From the NCBI GenBank assembly GCA_963970005.1, contig CAXAMN010006446.1:674864-738863 (forward strand): a DNA stretch of 64,000 bases, in the 5' to 3' direction. A program made the position numbers and the translations under genes. Below the pieces are notes generated by a model. That model was not told the origin of the DNA. It saw only the letters and a program-made list of their open reading frames with translations, and made no database searches. Shown one piece after another: positions 1-10,000 of this stretch. Numbering within the stretch: the first letter of the stretch is position 1; every line of letters begins with the position of its first letter. This stretch comes from Durusdinium trenchii. Taxonomy: Eukaryota; Sar; Dinophyceae; Suessiales; Symbiodiniaceae.

Positions 1-60
1 AGAGTGGCCCACAAGAGTGTCCTACAGAGTGTCCCGCAAGAGTGTCCTACAAGAGTGTCC
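1..60. repeat. 13-bp tandem repeat at the window edge
   Basis: Four to five imperfect copies of AGTGTCCTACAAG run from the first base to about 60, where the sequence becomes unique. The array probably continues to the left. The short ORFs over it are only translations of the repeat. Confidence 0.75.
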
Positions 61-170
61 TTTGGACATATTAGTTTTTCGATCGTGTTTGCATTCGGGT
101 TCGTGGGTTCCATCTTGTTGGAGATACACATACAGATACATACACAGACATTGTGCTTTCATACAGATAC

Positions 171-251
171 ACACCAGCTCAGGTGACCACACCAGCTCAA
201 ATGGTCTCCTTGTGGTCTCTGTGTTTTTTTGAGATCACACCAGCTCAGGTG
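171..251. repeat. Three copies of ACACCAGCTCAGGTG
   Basis: Copies lie at 171-185, 189-199 (shortened) and 237-251, separated by T/G-rich DNA. Just upstream is an ATACACATACAGATACATAC low-complexity stretch. No gene is seen here. Confidence 0.6.
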
Positions 252-363
252 TCAAAGTTGTACCCTTTATGCCCACCGCTCTTGCTTGGAGAGACGGCTG
301 CTGGCGCTCGACCTTGGTGCGCGTCCACCGGGGGGGGCGATCGGCACAAGGGCCCAAGCGAAC

Positions 364-383
364 GGTGGTTTAGTAGTGGGCCC
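364..383 (+). repeat. Single arm of the GGTGGTTT inverted-repeat family
   Basis: GGTGGTTTAGTAGTGGGCCC matches the left arm of the copy at 19422-19491 and, as reverse complement, the right arm of the copy at 23233-23305. No matching right arm was found nearby, so this is a partial copy. Confidence 0.5.
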
Positions 384-587
384 ATACCGCTGTGCAGCAC
401 CTGAAAGCTGGTTGCATTGGATTCCTTGTTGATGATCGTTGATGATGGGATGGCTGTCAAAAGGTGTAGGTATTGTGCTTCTGGAGGTGATTTCAAGGAT
501 TCCCGGGCCCGTTTGGTGTGTGTGTGTGTGTTTTTACTGTGCATCCGCGGAGGTCTTTTTGCTCTGACCTTTGTGAGGGCCAGCACA

Positions 588-697
588 GTGGTTTCAGAGT
601 AGATGGCACGGTCCCCAAAAGGTTTATATGGACCCCTTATAAAAAATCATCTTTGGGTTTGTGCCAATATATACATATATACATACTCTGAAACCAC
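588..697. mobile_element. MITE-like element, 110 bp, 14-bp perfect terminal inverted repeats
   Basis: GTGGTTTCAGAGTA at 588-601 is the exact reverse complement of TACTCTGAAACCAC at 684-697. The inside is AT-rich (ATATATACATATATACAT) and has no ORF of note. The termini belong to the same family as copies at 19422-19491 and 23233-23305, and a half copy lies near 12468. I saw no clear target-site duplication. It could be a non-autonomous DNA transposon or a folded-back short repeat. Confidence 0.6.
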
Positions 698-1239
698 GGT
701 AACTTTCCATTGCCAATCCAATCCATGATAGATTCAGGCAGGCAATCTGGTGAGAGCTGTCCTGTTGGGCCCGAATACTCCCCCAGCCATTCACGTCCAG
801 AAATACGAAGCTGCCTAGGTGATGAAAGCAAGCGGGTGGAGAGTGGCTTTTGCATTGTTGAAGGTGTCCTTTTCTTCCAAACTGAGGTGGTGGAGATATT
901 CATCCAGGTAGCGAATGAAGCAGTTGGAAACGATGACAGTCGACTTGGAATATTCATGAATGTTCTTACTGGGCTTTGGTTGTGGTAATGCTGTAACCCC
1001 GATGACAACGACTTTGAGCCGAAAATAAGTGAAAGCAATATTCATCCATCCTGGTTCGGTGTACTCAAATCAGCTCTGATCCACAGTCGTACCATTGAAT
1101 TCATCTTTAAGGTGCTCCACATGCCATCTACTCTACTACTTCAGTGCACCATAGCTATCAGAAGCTATCACAAGAGGGCATCATTAATTTTGGGTCCCGA
1201 AGAACATTTGCCCATGTTTGCTCTAATCCTGTTACATAG
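698..1239. other. No gene recognised
   Basis: AT-balanced unique-looking DNA. Open frames on both strands overlap each other and show no codon bias or known motif. Confidence 0.5.
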
Positions 1240-1322
1240 GCCTTGGCGACGGGCGGCCGACCACCGCATCGCCACGCCCGCCGCAGCGCTGTTTCGTTTG
1301 GGCTCCAGGGGACGTCGGCCTT
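1240..1322 (-). CDS. Possible minus-strand exon (unassigned)
   Basis: A short island rich in G/C at third positions. Read on the minus strand it encodes a peptide starting ADVPWSPNETALRR, flanked by a GTCAAG|G acceptor and a CCAAG|GCCTAT donor of the GC class used by dinoflagellates. About 26 codons. No family recognised. Strand and boundaries are inferred from codon bias and splice-like ends only. Confidence 0.25.
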
Positions 1323-2038
1323 GACGTCGGAGTTCCTTTTTTACTGAAAATGAAGATGTGATCCGAACGGCAAAGCATTTGAGGCACTTCAAAATCTTCA
1401 AAGGACTTAGAGCCAAAGCGATGTGGTTGTGCCGTGAAGATCCGGACATTGGCTCCTGGATTAGACGTCAACATGTTTTTTTTTTATTTTAACAGGATGT
1501 TCGACCTTTGAATAGATGATTTTGGTCAAGGCGGCCGAACAGTCACAGCAAGCTTCTAGCAGCATTCAAGATGGCCAGAGCATGCCAGAGCAGATTTGCT
1601 CGCGTGAATGACACATCATCCACCTTCACATCAACACCACTAACAAAACTCCTTCGATATACATACTCGTGCGGGTAACTCACCACTTTGTACACCGAAC
1701 GTGTTCATGCAAAACCCTCAAAAAGATTCAAAAAAGTAGTCCGATCAATTCACGGCACAATTCAATCAAGGGTATTCTTAAAGTGCCTGTTCAAACCGAT
1801 TGACTGGCCGACGCCAACATTTGCACCGAATGGTTCTGGCACGCATATACCAAGCATTACCAAGCATGGTCAGGACAAATCAATACAAATCACGAACCGA
1901 ATTGAGCAGCTTTCGACTCACCCTCACCTCCACCCACCCCCGAACATCCCTCAGCCCTGCCACAGAGTAAAGCCACCAAAGAAGTTGCCAGCAACTTGTT
2001 TTCTCTTTTCTTTTGTTTCATGTGTTTTTTCAGTTTTT

Positions 2039-2154
2039 AACCTAAGAGCGATGGCTTCCAACCTACTAACGATGGTCTCCAACCTAGAAGCAATGGCCTC
2101 CAACCTACTAGCGATGGCCTCCATTCTACTAGCGATGGCCTCCAACCTACTAGC
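2039..2154 (+). repeat. 21-bp tandem repeat (ASNLLAM / EAIASRL satellite)
   Basis: Five and a half copies of a 21-bp unit based on AACCTACTAGCGATGGCC plus TCC. The plus frame reads (N-L-L-A-M-A-S)n; the minus frame reads (L-E-A-I-A-S-R)n. A pyrimidine-rich TTTTCTCTTTTCTTTTG lead-in precedes it. A second, shorter array of the same unit lies at 12303-12366. Both strands are open because 21 is a multiple of three, so the ORFs over it are not evidence for a gene. Repeats translating to EAIALRL-type peptides are, from memory, frequent in symbiotic dinoflagellate gene models. Confidence 0.85.
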
Positions 2155-2846
2155 TCAGTCAGCAATGTCGCCTTCAATCCTGGGAGCTACTTGTGCTGGG
2201 CTTGGATGAGCTGCTCCTCGGCATCCCATGGCCGATTACGCAACGGGCACAGTGGGGCGGTATGCTTCAGGGGCTGGGCAAGCTGGTTGTTTGTTACCAG
2301 CATTGGGTCAAGTTCACTGTAAGGCTCAAAGCCCAAACGCCCAAACACTAATCCATGTAGACTCTTGATAAAACCCCCAAATGAAGAGGATGTCCAATTC
2401 AAATGGGGGGAGTTACTCATCAAGAGTCTATATTATTCTTGCAACCTTTGGTTCTGAAGCGCACGTCTTGAAGGAAGTGGAGTCGCTGGAGATCCCTGGG
2501 TTGGACGATCGCTGCCTCTCAAATCGGGTACCTGGAACGCCTGGAACCCCAAACAACCAGAAACAAATAGTTATTCCAATGTGGCAATTAAGATCCTTTA
2601 CTGAAGATATTGCTGTTTGGGGAAACATCCATTTGTTTCTGGTTGTTTAGGGTTCCAAGTAGTAAAGTCTTTGCTCCTGCATGTCGGTGGACTGACGGTG
2701 GACTGACAGTGCACTGACTGCGTACCGGCACGCGCACCTGGTTGCTGTCCCCTGCGGTCCCCTGCAGTCGCCTAATGGATCACATGCAGGAGTTCGACCG
2801 AAAATATCGATGTGCAAAGAAAGCCAACAAGAGCACTTGGATGAGG

Positions 2847-2955
2847 TAGGACACTACTAGGAGCAAAGGGCATCGCTACTAGGAACAAGGACGCTACTAG
2901 GAGCCTTTTCGCGCGCGCGCGTTGGCTACTAGGACGCTATTAGGAGCCAACAAGT
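2847..2955 (+). repeat. Degenerate GCTACTAGGAGC repeat with a (CG)n core
   Basis: Five imperfect copies of [G/A]CTACTAGGA[G/A]C between 2847 and 2948, with a CGCGCGCGCGCG run at about 2909-2920 between the third and fourth copies. No coding role is apparent. Confidence 0.7.
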
Positions 2956-4070
2956 ACACCGGGACACGACGTTCTCACTTTCTCGGCTGAGGTATTGCTA
3001 ACGATGTTTGGTCTTACGGGCAGTGGCTGCATGTTTATGGTGAGGTGAAGTCCACTGTCCAATGAATTCCTATGATATAGTGGTTGATTGGTGACGTATC
3101 ACAGCTATTGATAGCTATTATTTAGTATTTATAAATATGCTAAGCCATACGAGCCGCTTTCTGCTGACTCAGGATGGCTCACCACATTGTGTTCTTCAGG
3201 TCCATCATTTGTGTCAGATGTTTGAGAACCTCAGCAGCTTGCCACCATCCCTCACCCGACAATGTTGTTTCCGATTGCCAACCTCTGCCTTTACTGGTAA
3301 AGCGTTGCACTTTTACTGGTCGCGATCGATGAAGCCATAAGCAGGTCCTGGCAGGTTGCTATGGCATTTTTCTGGAAGAGAGTTAAGAGACGTGCAGCGG
3401 TGTATTTTCCCGACGTCTTTGTTGGGCACTTTTACTGGTCTATTTTTTATTGGTTCTGCATGCTTTGCATCTATAGCAGGAATACGCAAGAGCAGGATTC
3501 TACTGAAGTTCTGCACCTGTTGTTTCTGACCCCTGGTCTTTCTTGTCCAACGATTAGGCTCATGCACTGGATCTTCCTGCTGGGTGGCTTTGCATCCATC
3601 ATTGCCAGTGAGGTGCGGCGAAATGTGTTTCATGCACTCCGTGAAGAGTATGAGGTAGTGAATGTCTCTTCCGAAAGGCCCGCCTGAAATAGATGCTGGT
3701 TGAATTGATCCAAAGGTCTTTGATTTCGGACATTCTCCGTCGAGAGGTGCTTGAGCTCCGTCGAGGAAGTTCCATCAATTTAGATCAGAAGATGAACCCA
3801 ACCAGACCTGACAGACCTAACTTTACTCCATGCAGGAACGACTCACCACTTACTTTGAGACCAACCACACCACATGGTCTTTCCCGGTTTCGCGCTACCA
3901 CGGTTGACGTCGAGGTTTGCGTGGTGCCGCATCCCAGCAATGAGAACTGGACCTTGGATGGAGCAGATGCCTGGCGAGACGGCGAGATGCGGCCAGACTG
4001 GGTTTCCCTCGCACTGGAAGCTTTCAAACACAGGAATCCCTGCACCACGACCTCCCTAAAGCCTGTGGAA
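2956..4070. other. No gene recognised; GCACTTTTACTGGTC repeated
   Basis: The 15-mer GCACTTTTACTGGTC occurs near 3307-3321 and 3426-3440, with a related TTTACTGGTAAAGC at about 3291. An ORF at 3361-3687 (108 codons) has two hydrophobic stretches, and its C-terminal part reads like protein (ASEVRRNVFHALREEYEVVN). It lacks G/C third positions and flanking splice signals, and I do not recognise it. Confidence 0.4.
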
Positions 4071-4130
4071 CCATATATATATACTGTGTATATATATATA
4101 TATGTATGAATACAATATTATATATATTAT
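4068..4130. repeat. AT dinucleotide tract
   Basis: Alternating TATATATA with short interruptions. Similar tracts occur at about 11990-12020 and 58935-58962. Confidence 0.7.
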
Positions 4131-4739
4131 CAAGTACCTGTAAGACATGCTCTTTGGTATGGGAGGATATCCCGTCCTGATTCCTGACTTCTGCAGAATT
4201 CCAGCTTCTCGATCTTTTCTCCTGGTAGCTAGCGATATGTATCGAAGAGACAAGCCATGCGTGCCACACCTCAGGAACTTCAGTACAAGCTCCAGCGCTT
4301 CTTTACCAAGTCTGGCCCACCTCCTTTGGAGGAGCTTCCGGACCTCAGGGATGTTTAATACCTTTTTATCCTACTCTTGAGGTCATTGCAGTCAGTGCGA
4401 GGTCCTTCGCTTCTGGATGTCTGACACACCCAGACCTTTGGATTTGGAGATTGGTCTGAAAGATGGAATGGTGGAAAGCCATGTTGTCAATGTGAGACAT
4501 GGGCCTTTGAAAGAGCCTCCTAGAAGACTAGGATCGTGCTCCTAGTGCACAGGTCAAAGGATCGATAGGTATTTGACACTTGGAAGGCTTTCAAGTACCG
4601 AGATGAGCTGCATCACGGGGATGATATGAGACTATAACTGCCCCTCCACAAAACGGCCTTTCAAATCAGCGGAACTGCCAGTGCACGAGAACTGCCGATG
4701 CCGCACCAGTACATCACTGCAAGTACACAGTATCACCAT

Positions 4740-4925
4740 CCCGCAAGTAACTGGGAGCAGTTCTTCAGATCAAGGATGATCGCTCCGGAAACCACGAACT
4801 GCAGGCCTTGACGGAAGGATTGGACGGAACCGAGGGCGCAGTCAAACAGATCGTCCATGTCCGCTGCGTGAACAGGCGGCCCCGCCTGCCCCGAAAAGAG
4901 AGGCGGTCGAACGTCCAAAGTCTCC
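4740..4925 (-). CDS. Possible minus-strand exon, unassigned
   Basis: On the minus strand this block reads DVRPPLFSGQAGPPVHAADM, then DDLFDCALGSVQSFRQG and a hydrophobic stretch LQFVVSGAIILDL. Codon third positions are mostly G/C, unlike the surrounding DNA, and a CGGAG|AC acceptor-like site precedes it. It would be transcribed away from the plus-strand gene that begins near 5362 or 6857, a head-to-head arrangement. No family recognised. Alternative minus frames are less protein-like. Confidence 0.35.
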
Positions 4926-5361
4926 GACGGCGCCCGGGGATCTGAGGCGCAGGAGGCAGTTGGAAAACTGGGAACCGCTCTAGATCGGAACCGTTCATGA
5001 GCGATTGAAGACTCATGGGAGACGCAGTTGACACATCTTTTGCTGCATGAAGGTGATGTCCATTTGAGTCAGTCCCGCATTACTGTCTTAGTTATTCACC
5101 TGTGTAAGGTAGCTGGCAGAAATCAGAGAAGCAAGATGAACAACAAAAACAAAAGTCATCGCTGAGTCGAAACAAAAAGTCCTGTCATGGGAAGTCATGG
5201 GTCATGGGAACCCCCTTTGTTTCGTCTATGTCCTCACCTGCGAGAATTTTTCACTGCGGCTTTTGACCAAGCAGATAACACGTCAGGGACCCACCCCAGT
5301 TGGTCCAGTCACTTTCTCGTCAAGCAGTTTCCGTCCAAGTGAAGAGTTGACTAAGTTGACC

Positions 5362-5441
5362 ATGGCCTACGCCACGACTCAAGGCATTGTTCTTTGTGTC
5401 TTACTGTTCGGCGAATTGGCAGCCGCCGCGGAAAAGGGTGG
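5362..5441 (+). CDS. Candidate first exon with signal peptide
   Basis: GACCATGGCCTAC supplies a good start context. The 26 residues that follow form a textbook secretory signal: short N-region, then GIVLCVLLFGELAAAAEKG with an alanine-rich cleavage region. A GT donor at 5442 leaves phase 2, which matches the phase of the next plus-strand exon at 6857, so this may be the start of the DUF3431 gene. The frame also stays open to 5616 without splicing. A second frame (5442-5624, reading SVDGSHGRITWVATATSS) has better codon bias there, so the exon end is uncertain. Confidence 0.4.
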
Positions 5442-5624
5442 GTGTTGTCCGTCGACGGTTCACACGGTCGCATCACCTGGGTCGCCACGGCCACGTCGTC
5501 CCCGTGTTTTTTTGCCGCGAGAGGAGATCTTCATCTCCACGCAGAACTTGACGTCGGACGTCCAAGAGAAGCGGGTCAGCAAGCAGAGCGAAGCGTCAAT
5601 GGCCTCATCTGGGTAGTCGAATGA

Positions 5625-6856
5625 GCAGCTCCTTCAGCATTCAAAGCAGTACAATGCAACCAGATGTACTTTTTGTCGTGTCTTCTGACCCACAGTTAAA
5701 ATTCTTCGGAAGGTACAGTAGCAGAGACCCCCCCTTTTAGTTATTTAGTTTAACCAACTAACCTTGAGCCTCTTTTTTGCATAATTTCCAGCGTTTGCGT
5801 ACCATCTTCAGGCAAACACCTTTGTTGGCGCTTTGTGTTCGCTCGCTCTATCCTATTGTTTGTGAGTTCTCCCCACTGGTTTAAACAGTTTTCCGATCGA
5901 GAAATCTTCTGTGTTTGGAGGAGTTTTGTTTCTTGTTAGATGCACAGGGTTCCCTCACATCCTGGCATGTGACAGGTTTGTGAGGGTTTAATCTTTTTCG
6001 CACGGGCGCTTGGTGTGAGGAAACTCATGATGGAGTGCCCCGGCTTGCTGATCAGCGCGTGTCTTGGCTGACTGATTGGTAGTGGTTGAGAAGAGAAAAA
6101 AAGAAAAACATGTCAGGTTTGAGGCGGTTCTTGATGCCGCTGGGTGTTCACCTTGGCTTCTTAGAGGTGAGAAAAGCCGGCTTGCGCCAGTCGAAACAAA
6201 GGCTTTTTGGCACACGAATGCTTGTTTCCCCCACAGGTTTTGCGTTCATTGGTTTGACATTTGAGGTGGTTGGATGTTTAGATGTCCATACAAATATAAA
6301 GAACTGGTACTCTGGTCCACAGAGTAAGATTCCCACAACACCCTTGCAAAAGTGTCAGTCGATCGACCATTGCACAGGGAATGAGCTCATTTTGAGTGCT
6401 TTGGGCTATCGGAGAGTGGCAAAAGGACATCTGCCCCCTAAATGTGGTTTCTCGCTGACTACTTCACATCCTGGCTCATACTCATGGATCAAACGGGTCC
6501 TACTTGGACCAAGCTTGGCATCATTTGCTCCTTTGATGCCATCATCTCTCCAATCACATGTTATCCCTGCTTGGTGAAGTGATGTCATTATGTCGTATTC
6601 CAAAGCCTGGTGGCAGGGTTTCGTTGGCGGCGCTCACCTTTTGTTACAATGGGGCGGACCCTTCAACGTTTTAATATATATGGGATGGTGCACATTTCAT
6701 TGTATATATTGTGACCCAAAACGGCTGCGTAGGGGTGGAGATCAAGAAACCCGAGAATACCATGAGGTACACGTCGCCAGACTCCTTTCTCCATATGCTT
6801 TTGATTTGAGCAGCTAACTAGCCCTTGATGAACCTTCTCCAGCCTTGCACCACCAG
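5625..6856. other. Presumed intron or intergenic DNA
   Basis: No exon-like G/C third-position island. Long frames at 6086-6577 (both strands) lack codon bias and motifs. If the signal-peptide exon joins the exon at 6857, this is its intron. Confidence 0.4.
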
Positions 6857-7001
6857 GGAACGCCCTGCATGCGACCGTGTTCGCCCGAGCCCGGAGCAGT
6901 GGCGCAGGTTCCTGGTGCTCGCCGAGACGCAGCTGCCGATTGCGCCCCAACGCTCCAGCGAGGCCTTGGCCAAGGCGCGTCCGGCCGCGACGATCCGAGC
7001 A
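6857..7001 (+). CDS. DUF3431 gene, upstream exon 1
   Basis: After CACCACCAG|G the frame reads ERPACDRVRPSPEQWRRFLV and ends in ARPAATIRA with high G/C third positions. A GC donor (GCA|GCTGGG) keeps phase 0 for the next exon; a GT site at 7007 is an alternative but breaks phase. This part lies N-terminal to the recognisable DUF3431 core and has no named domain. Confidence 0.45.
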
Positions 7002-10000
7002 GCTGGGTGGGTTTGGGCACGTATTCCGGTGGGAATCTTGAGCCGTGGCGTTTTTTTGAGGTGGTTTGTTCCAAACAAGAGGGTTTGTGCTTGGTTCTTC
7101 AAGCTCCTTGGGGTTCGAAGCAAGTTTGGGGGGGTTCACATTCCACCTGGTGGCTGGAGTTTAATGAATTAAGCTGATCGGGGGCAAAGATGGACACATG
7201 AGTAACATCCAAAGGGTTTTGTCTACACAAATCTTTGTGTGAGACAGGTTCTGCATGGAAATCATGAGCGGACCGTGAAATACGTGAGTGATAGAGTGAA
7301 GAACCAAAAGCGATACCAAAACAGGTCCACCTCGATCATGTGATTCGAATTCGAATCTTGTTGTTGCTTCTGTTGCTTTTCCGTAAAGCGATACCTTACT
7401 AAGCGATACCCAGGGATGATCAACATGTTGTCTAGATAAGCGGAGCTCCTATCCTTACATAAAGCGACTTGAGAAGCTGAAGCAACGAAACAAACCACCC
7501 ACGCAGTGTCTGTGGAGGACGCCTCAGATGTAGAAACGAAAATCTCGGGCAGTGGCGAGAGAAGGAAGGGCTGCTGTGTCAATAGAATCTCTCTCTCTCT
7601 CTTTTTGTTTGTTTGTTTGTGTTTGTCTCCTCTCTAATCTCGAAGAGAATTACACCAGCATAGCCTTCAGATAGCAACTACTTGTAACTAATTCGCCCCA
7701 GTGGGGAGACAGGTGCAGAAACAAGTAAGAAGACCAGGCAGCAGCGCCAAACAGAACACCGATCACACAGCAGACGAGCAAGGAGACAAGAGAGAAAGAA
7801 AGACAGAAAGACAGATAAACAACATAACGAACATAATATGCTGGCTGTAGTAGTAGTCGTAGTCGCAGTCGTAGTCGTATAGGTCGTAGTCGTAGTCGTA
7901 TACGTCGTAGTCGTAGTCGTAGTAGTAGTAAGTATTGGTAGTAGTAGTAGTAGTAGAAGTAGTAGTAGTAGTAGAAGTAGTAGTAGTAGTCTTAGTAGTC
8001 TTAGTAGTCTTGGTAGTCTTAGTAGTCTTAGTAGTAGCAGTACTAGAGATGCAGTACGACCTGGTCCTATGATGCTGCGTCTAGGTCAGGGTGATTCGAG
8101 TAGGTGGCGCGCTTGCTGAAGCGCTTTGCGAACCACACTCGCTAGCCTAGTACACAGCCCGTTTGACCCTCTGACTGTCATGTGACGAAGCGAGCTGGAG
8201 CGGTAAAGGTGAAAGCAGTGATGTGTTCTGAGCTCGCGGGTCGAGCCAGCTGCGGTTCTTGCAGTGACATCCAAACATCTTGCGCTCCATGGGCAAATGG
8301 GTTGAAGGTGACACTTTGGTAAACTGAGCCTAGAAGAGGAGCTGAGCCACTTGACGGACAATGCTCCAGCAAAAGGTCTTGGCAGTCTCACGTCAGCTTA
8401 AGTGATTTGGGGGACACCATGGAACGCCAAAAGTGATATACCATGATAGACCTAAATATGAAAAACGATTTTGTGAACAGAGGTTTTCGCGCTCGCTCAC
8501 GTGTAGCTGGCCTGCGTTCTGAAGTGCGCACGTGACCCTGACAAGTTCATGTCTTCACTGTTTCAGATTTACAGTGGACGGCAAGCTCATGTTGTGTAAG
8601 GTTTATACGTACAGTGTGACCCTTTTTGGGGATTTGCTGCCTTGATATGAGCTGATCTCACCCCAGACAACAGTTCGCTCGTGGTACGAGTCAACCAGCT
8701 GTACCAAGTAGTTTTCAGCTGATATGACTTGATAATAAATATAATGGATGCTTGCCGATGTTAAAGCCCAAGGTAGCGGAAGGTCTTCTTCATTGATTTT
8801 CCATCAACAGCACTTGGCTCACGCCATTGTCATGGGCACATTCCAAGCAAATATGATGTTAAATCGAATGTGATTCATCTTCAACGGGAATGCGTAATGA
8901 AAACACGTGGGTTTATGTTGTTATCAGAATGAGTATGGCATGCTATGACTAGGCTTGGCTAACCAGGTGTCCAGCACTGGGAAGTGGATCTACTTGCTCA
9001 GATGTTCTAGCTCTCCGAGTATTCCGCCTGAACAAGGTAAAGATATGGTGATGTGTTTGTTTGTGAAGGAAAATCTACTGCTGTATATTGCACAATCCAT
9101 GCCTGTCACAACGTCCACTACTTGCCAAGACATGTCAAGACTGTGCCACGGTTTTGTCAATTCCAAAGCGGTTACATGTGTTTGTTACCAAAGCTACGAC
9201 ACTCTCAAAACAATCACATGTTGAATTTCAACAGATTTTCAAAAGTCCTGATCTTTCAGGCCCCAGGACATCCACCCGTGTTAATCCAGCAGATCCACGT
9301 CACTCCATTCTTCACTCGAAACGTACCACACCCATGTCACTGCCCAGATCACGCCGCGCTTCGTTTCTTTTTTCCCAGGCCGACACGTTGGCGGAAGGCC
9401 TCAGCGAACAGCAATACTTGGACCAGTCACAGATCTGGCCTCTCCAGGCGACGCCGTGGAGCGTCCCGACAAATCGAGCGTCTCTGGTGTGACTGTTTTC
9501 CACCTATTTGGTTAAAACAAAGCACATAACACCGTGCAGTCAGTGAACGTATTCAATGAGTTTGAGAGGTTCTGAGAGTGTGAAGTTGGCTCAGTGTCGC
9601 AGCAGTTGAACGCTTCATGATTGTGTTTTCTTATTTTGTGTGGTGAACCATCACCAATTGGCATCAAAAACAAGGTGGGATATGATGTCCTATAGTTCAT
9701 CCAACCTACTGTTCACGGACAATTTCTTGTACCACAAGGACGTCCTGGACGTACGAGCCCATTCAAACGCAAACAAAGCAAAAATTGACACCATTCTCAT
9801 GTTATGGCTCTGAGGTGGTGCAGGACGATTTTCCATGTCTTCCTCGTTTCTTCCTCCTCCGGTTCTTCCTTTGCCTTTGGCCTCGAGGCCGCGTTCCAGA
9901 GCTACCACCGCGCGCTGGCCGAAGTCACTGAAGCAAAAGCGCAATGGCAAAAGCCCATGGAGGCAGTAAGGACAACCAATCGGAGGGGCTGACGATTTCC

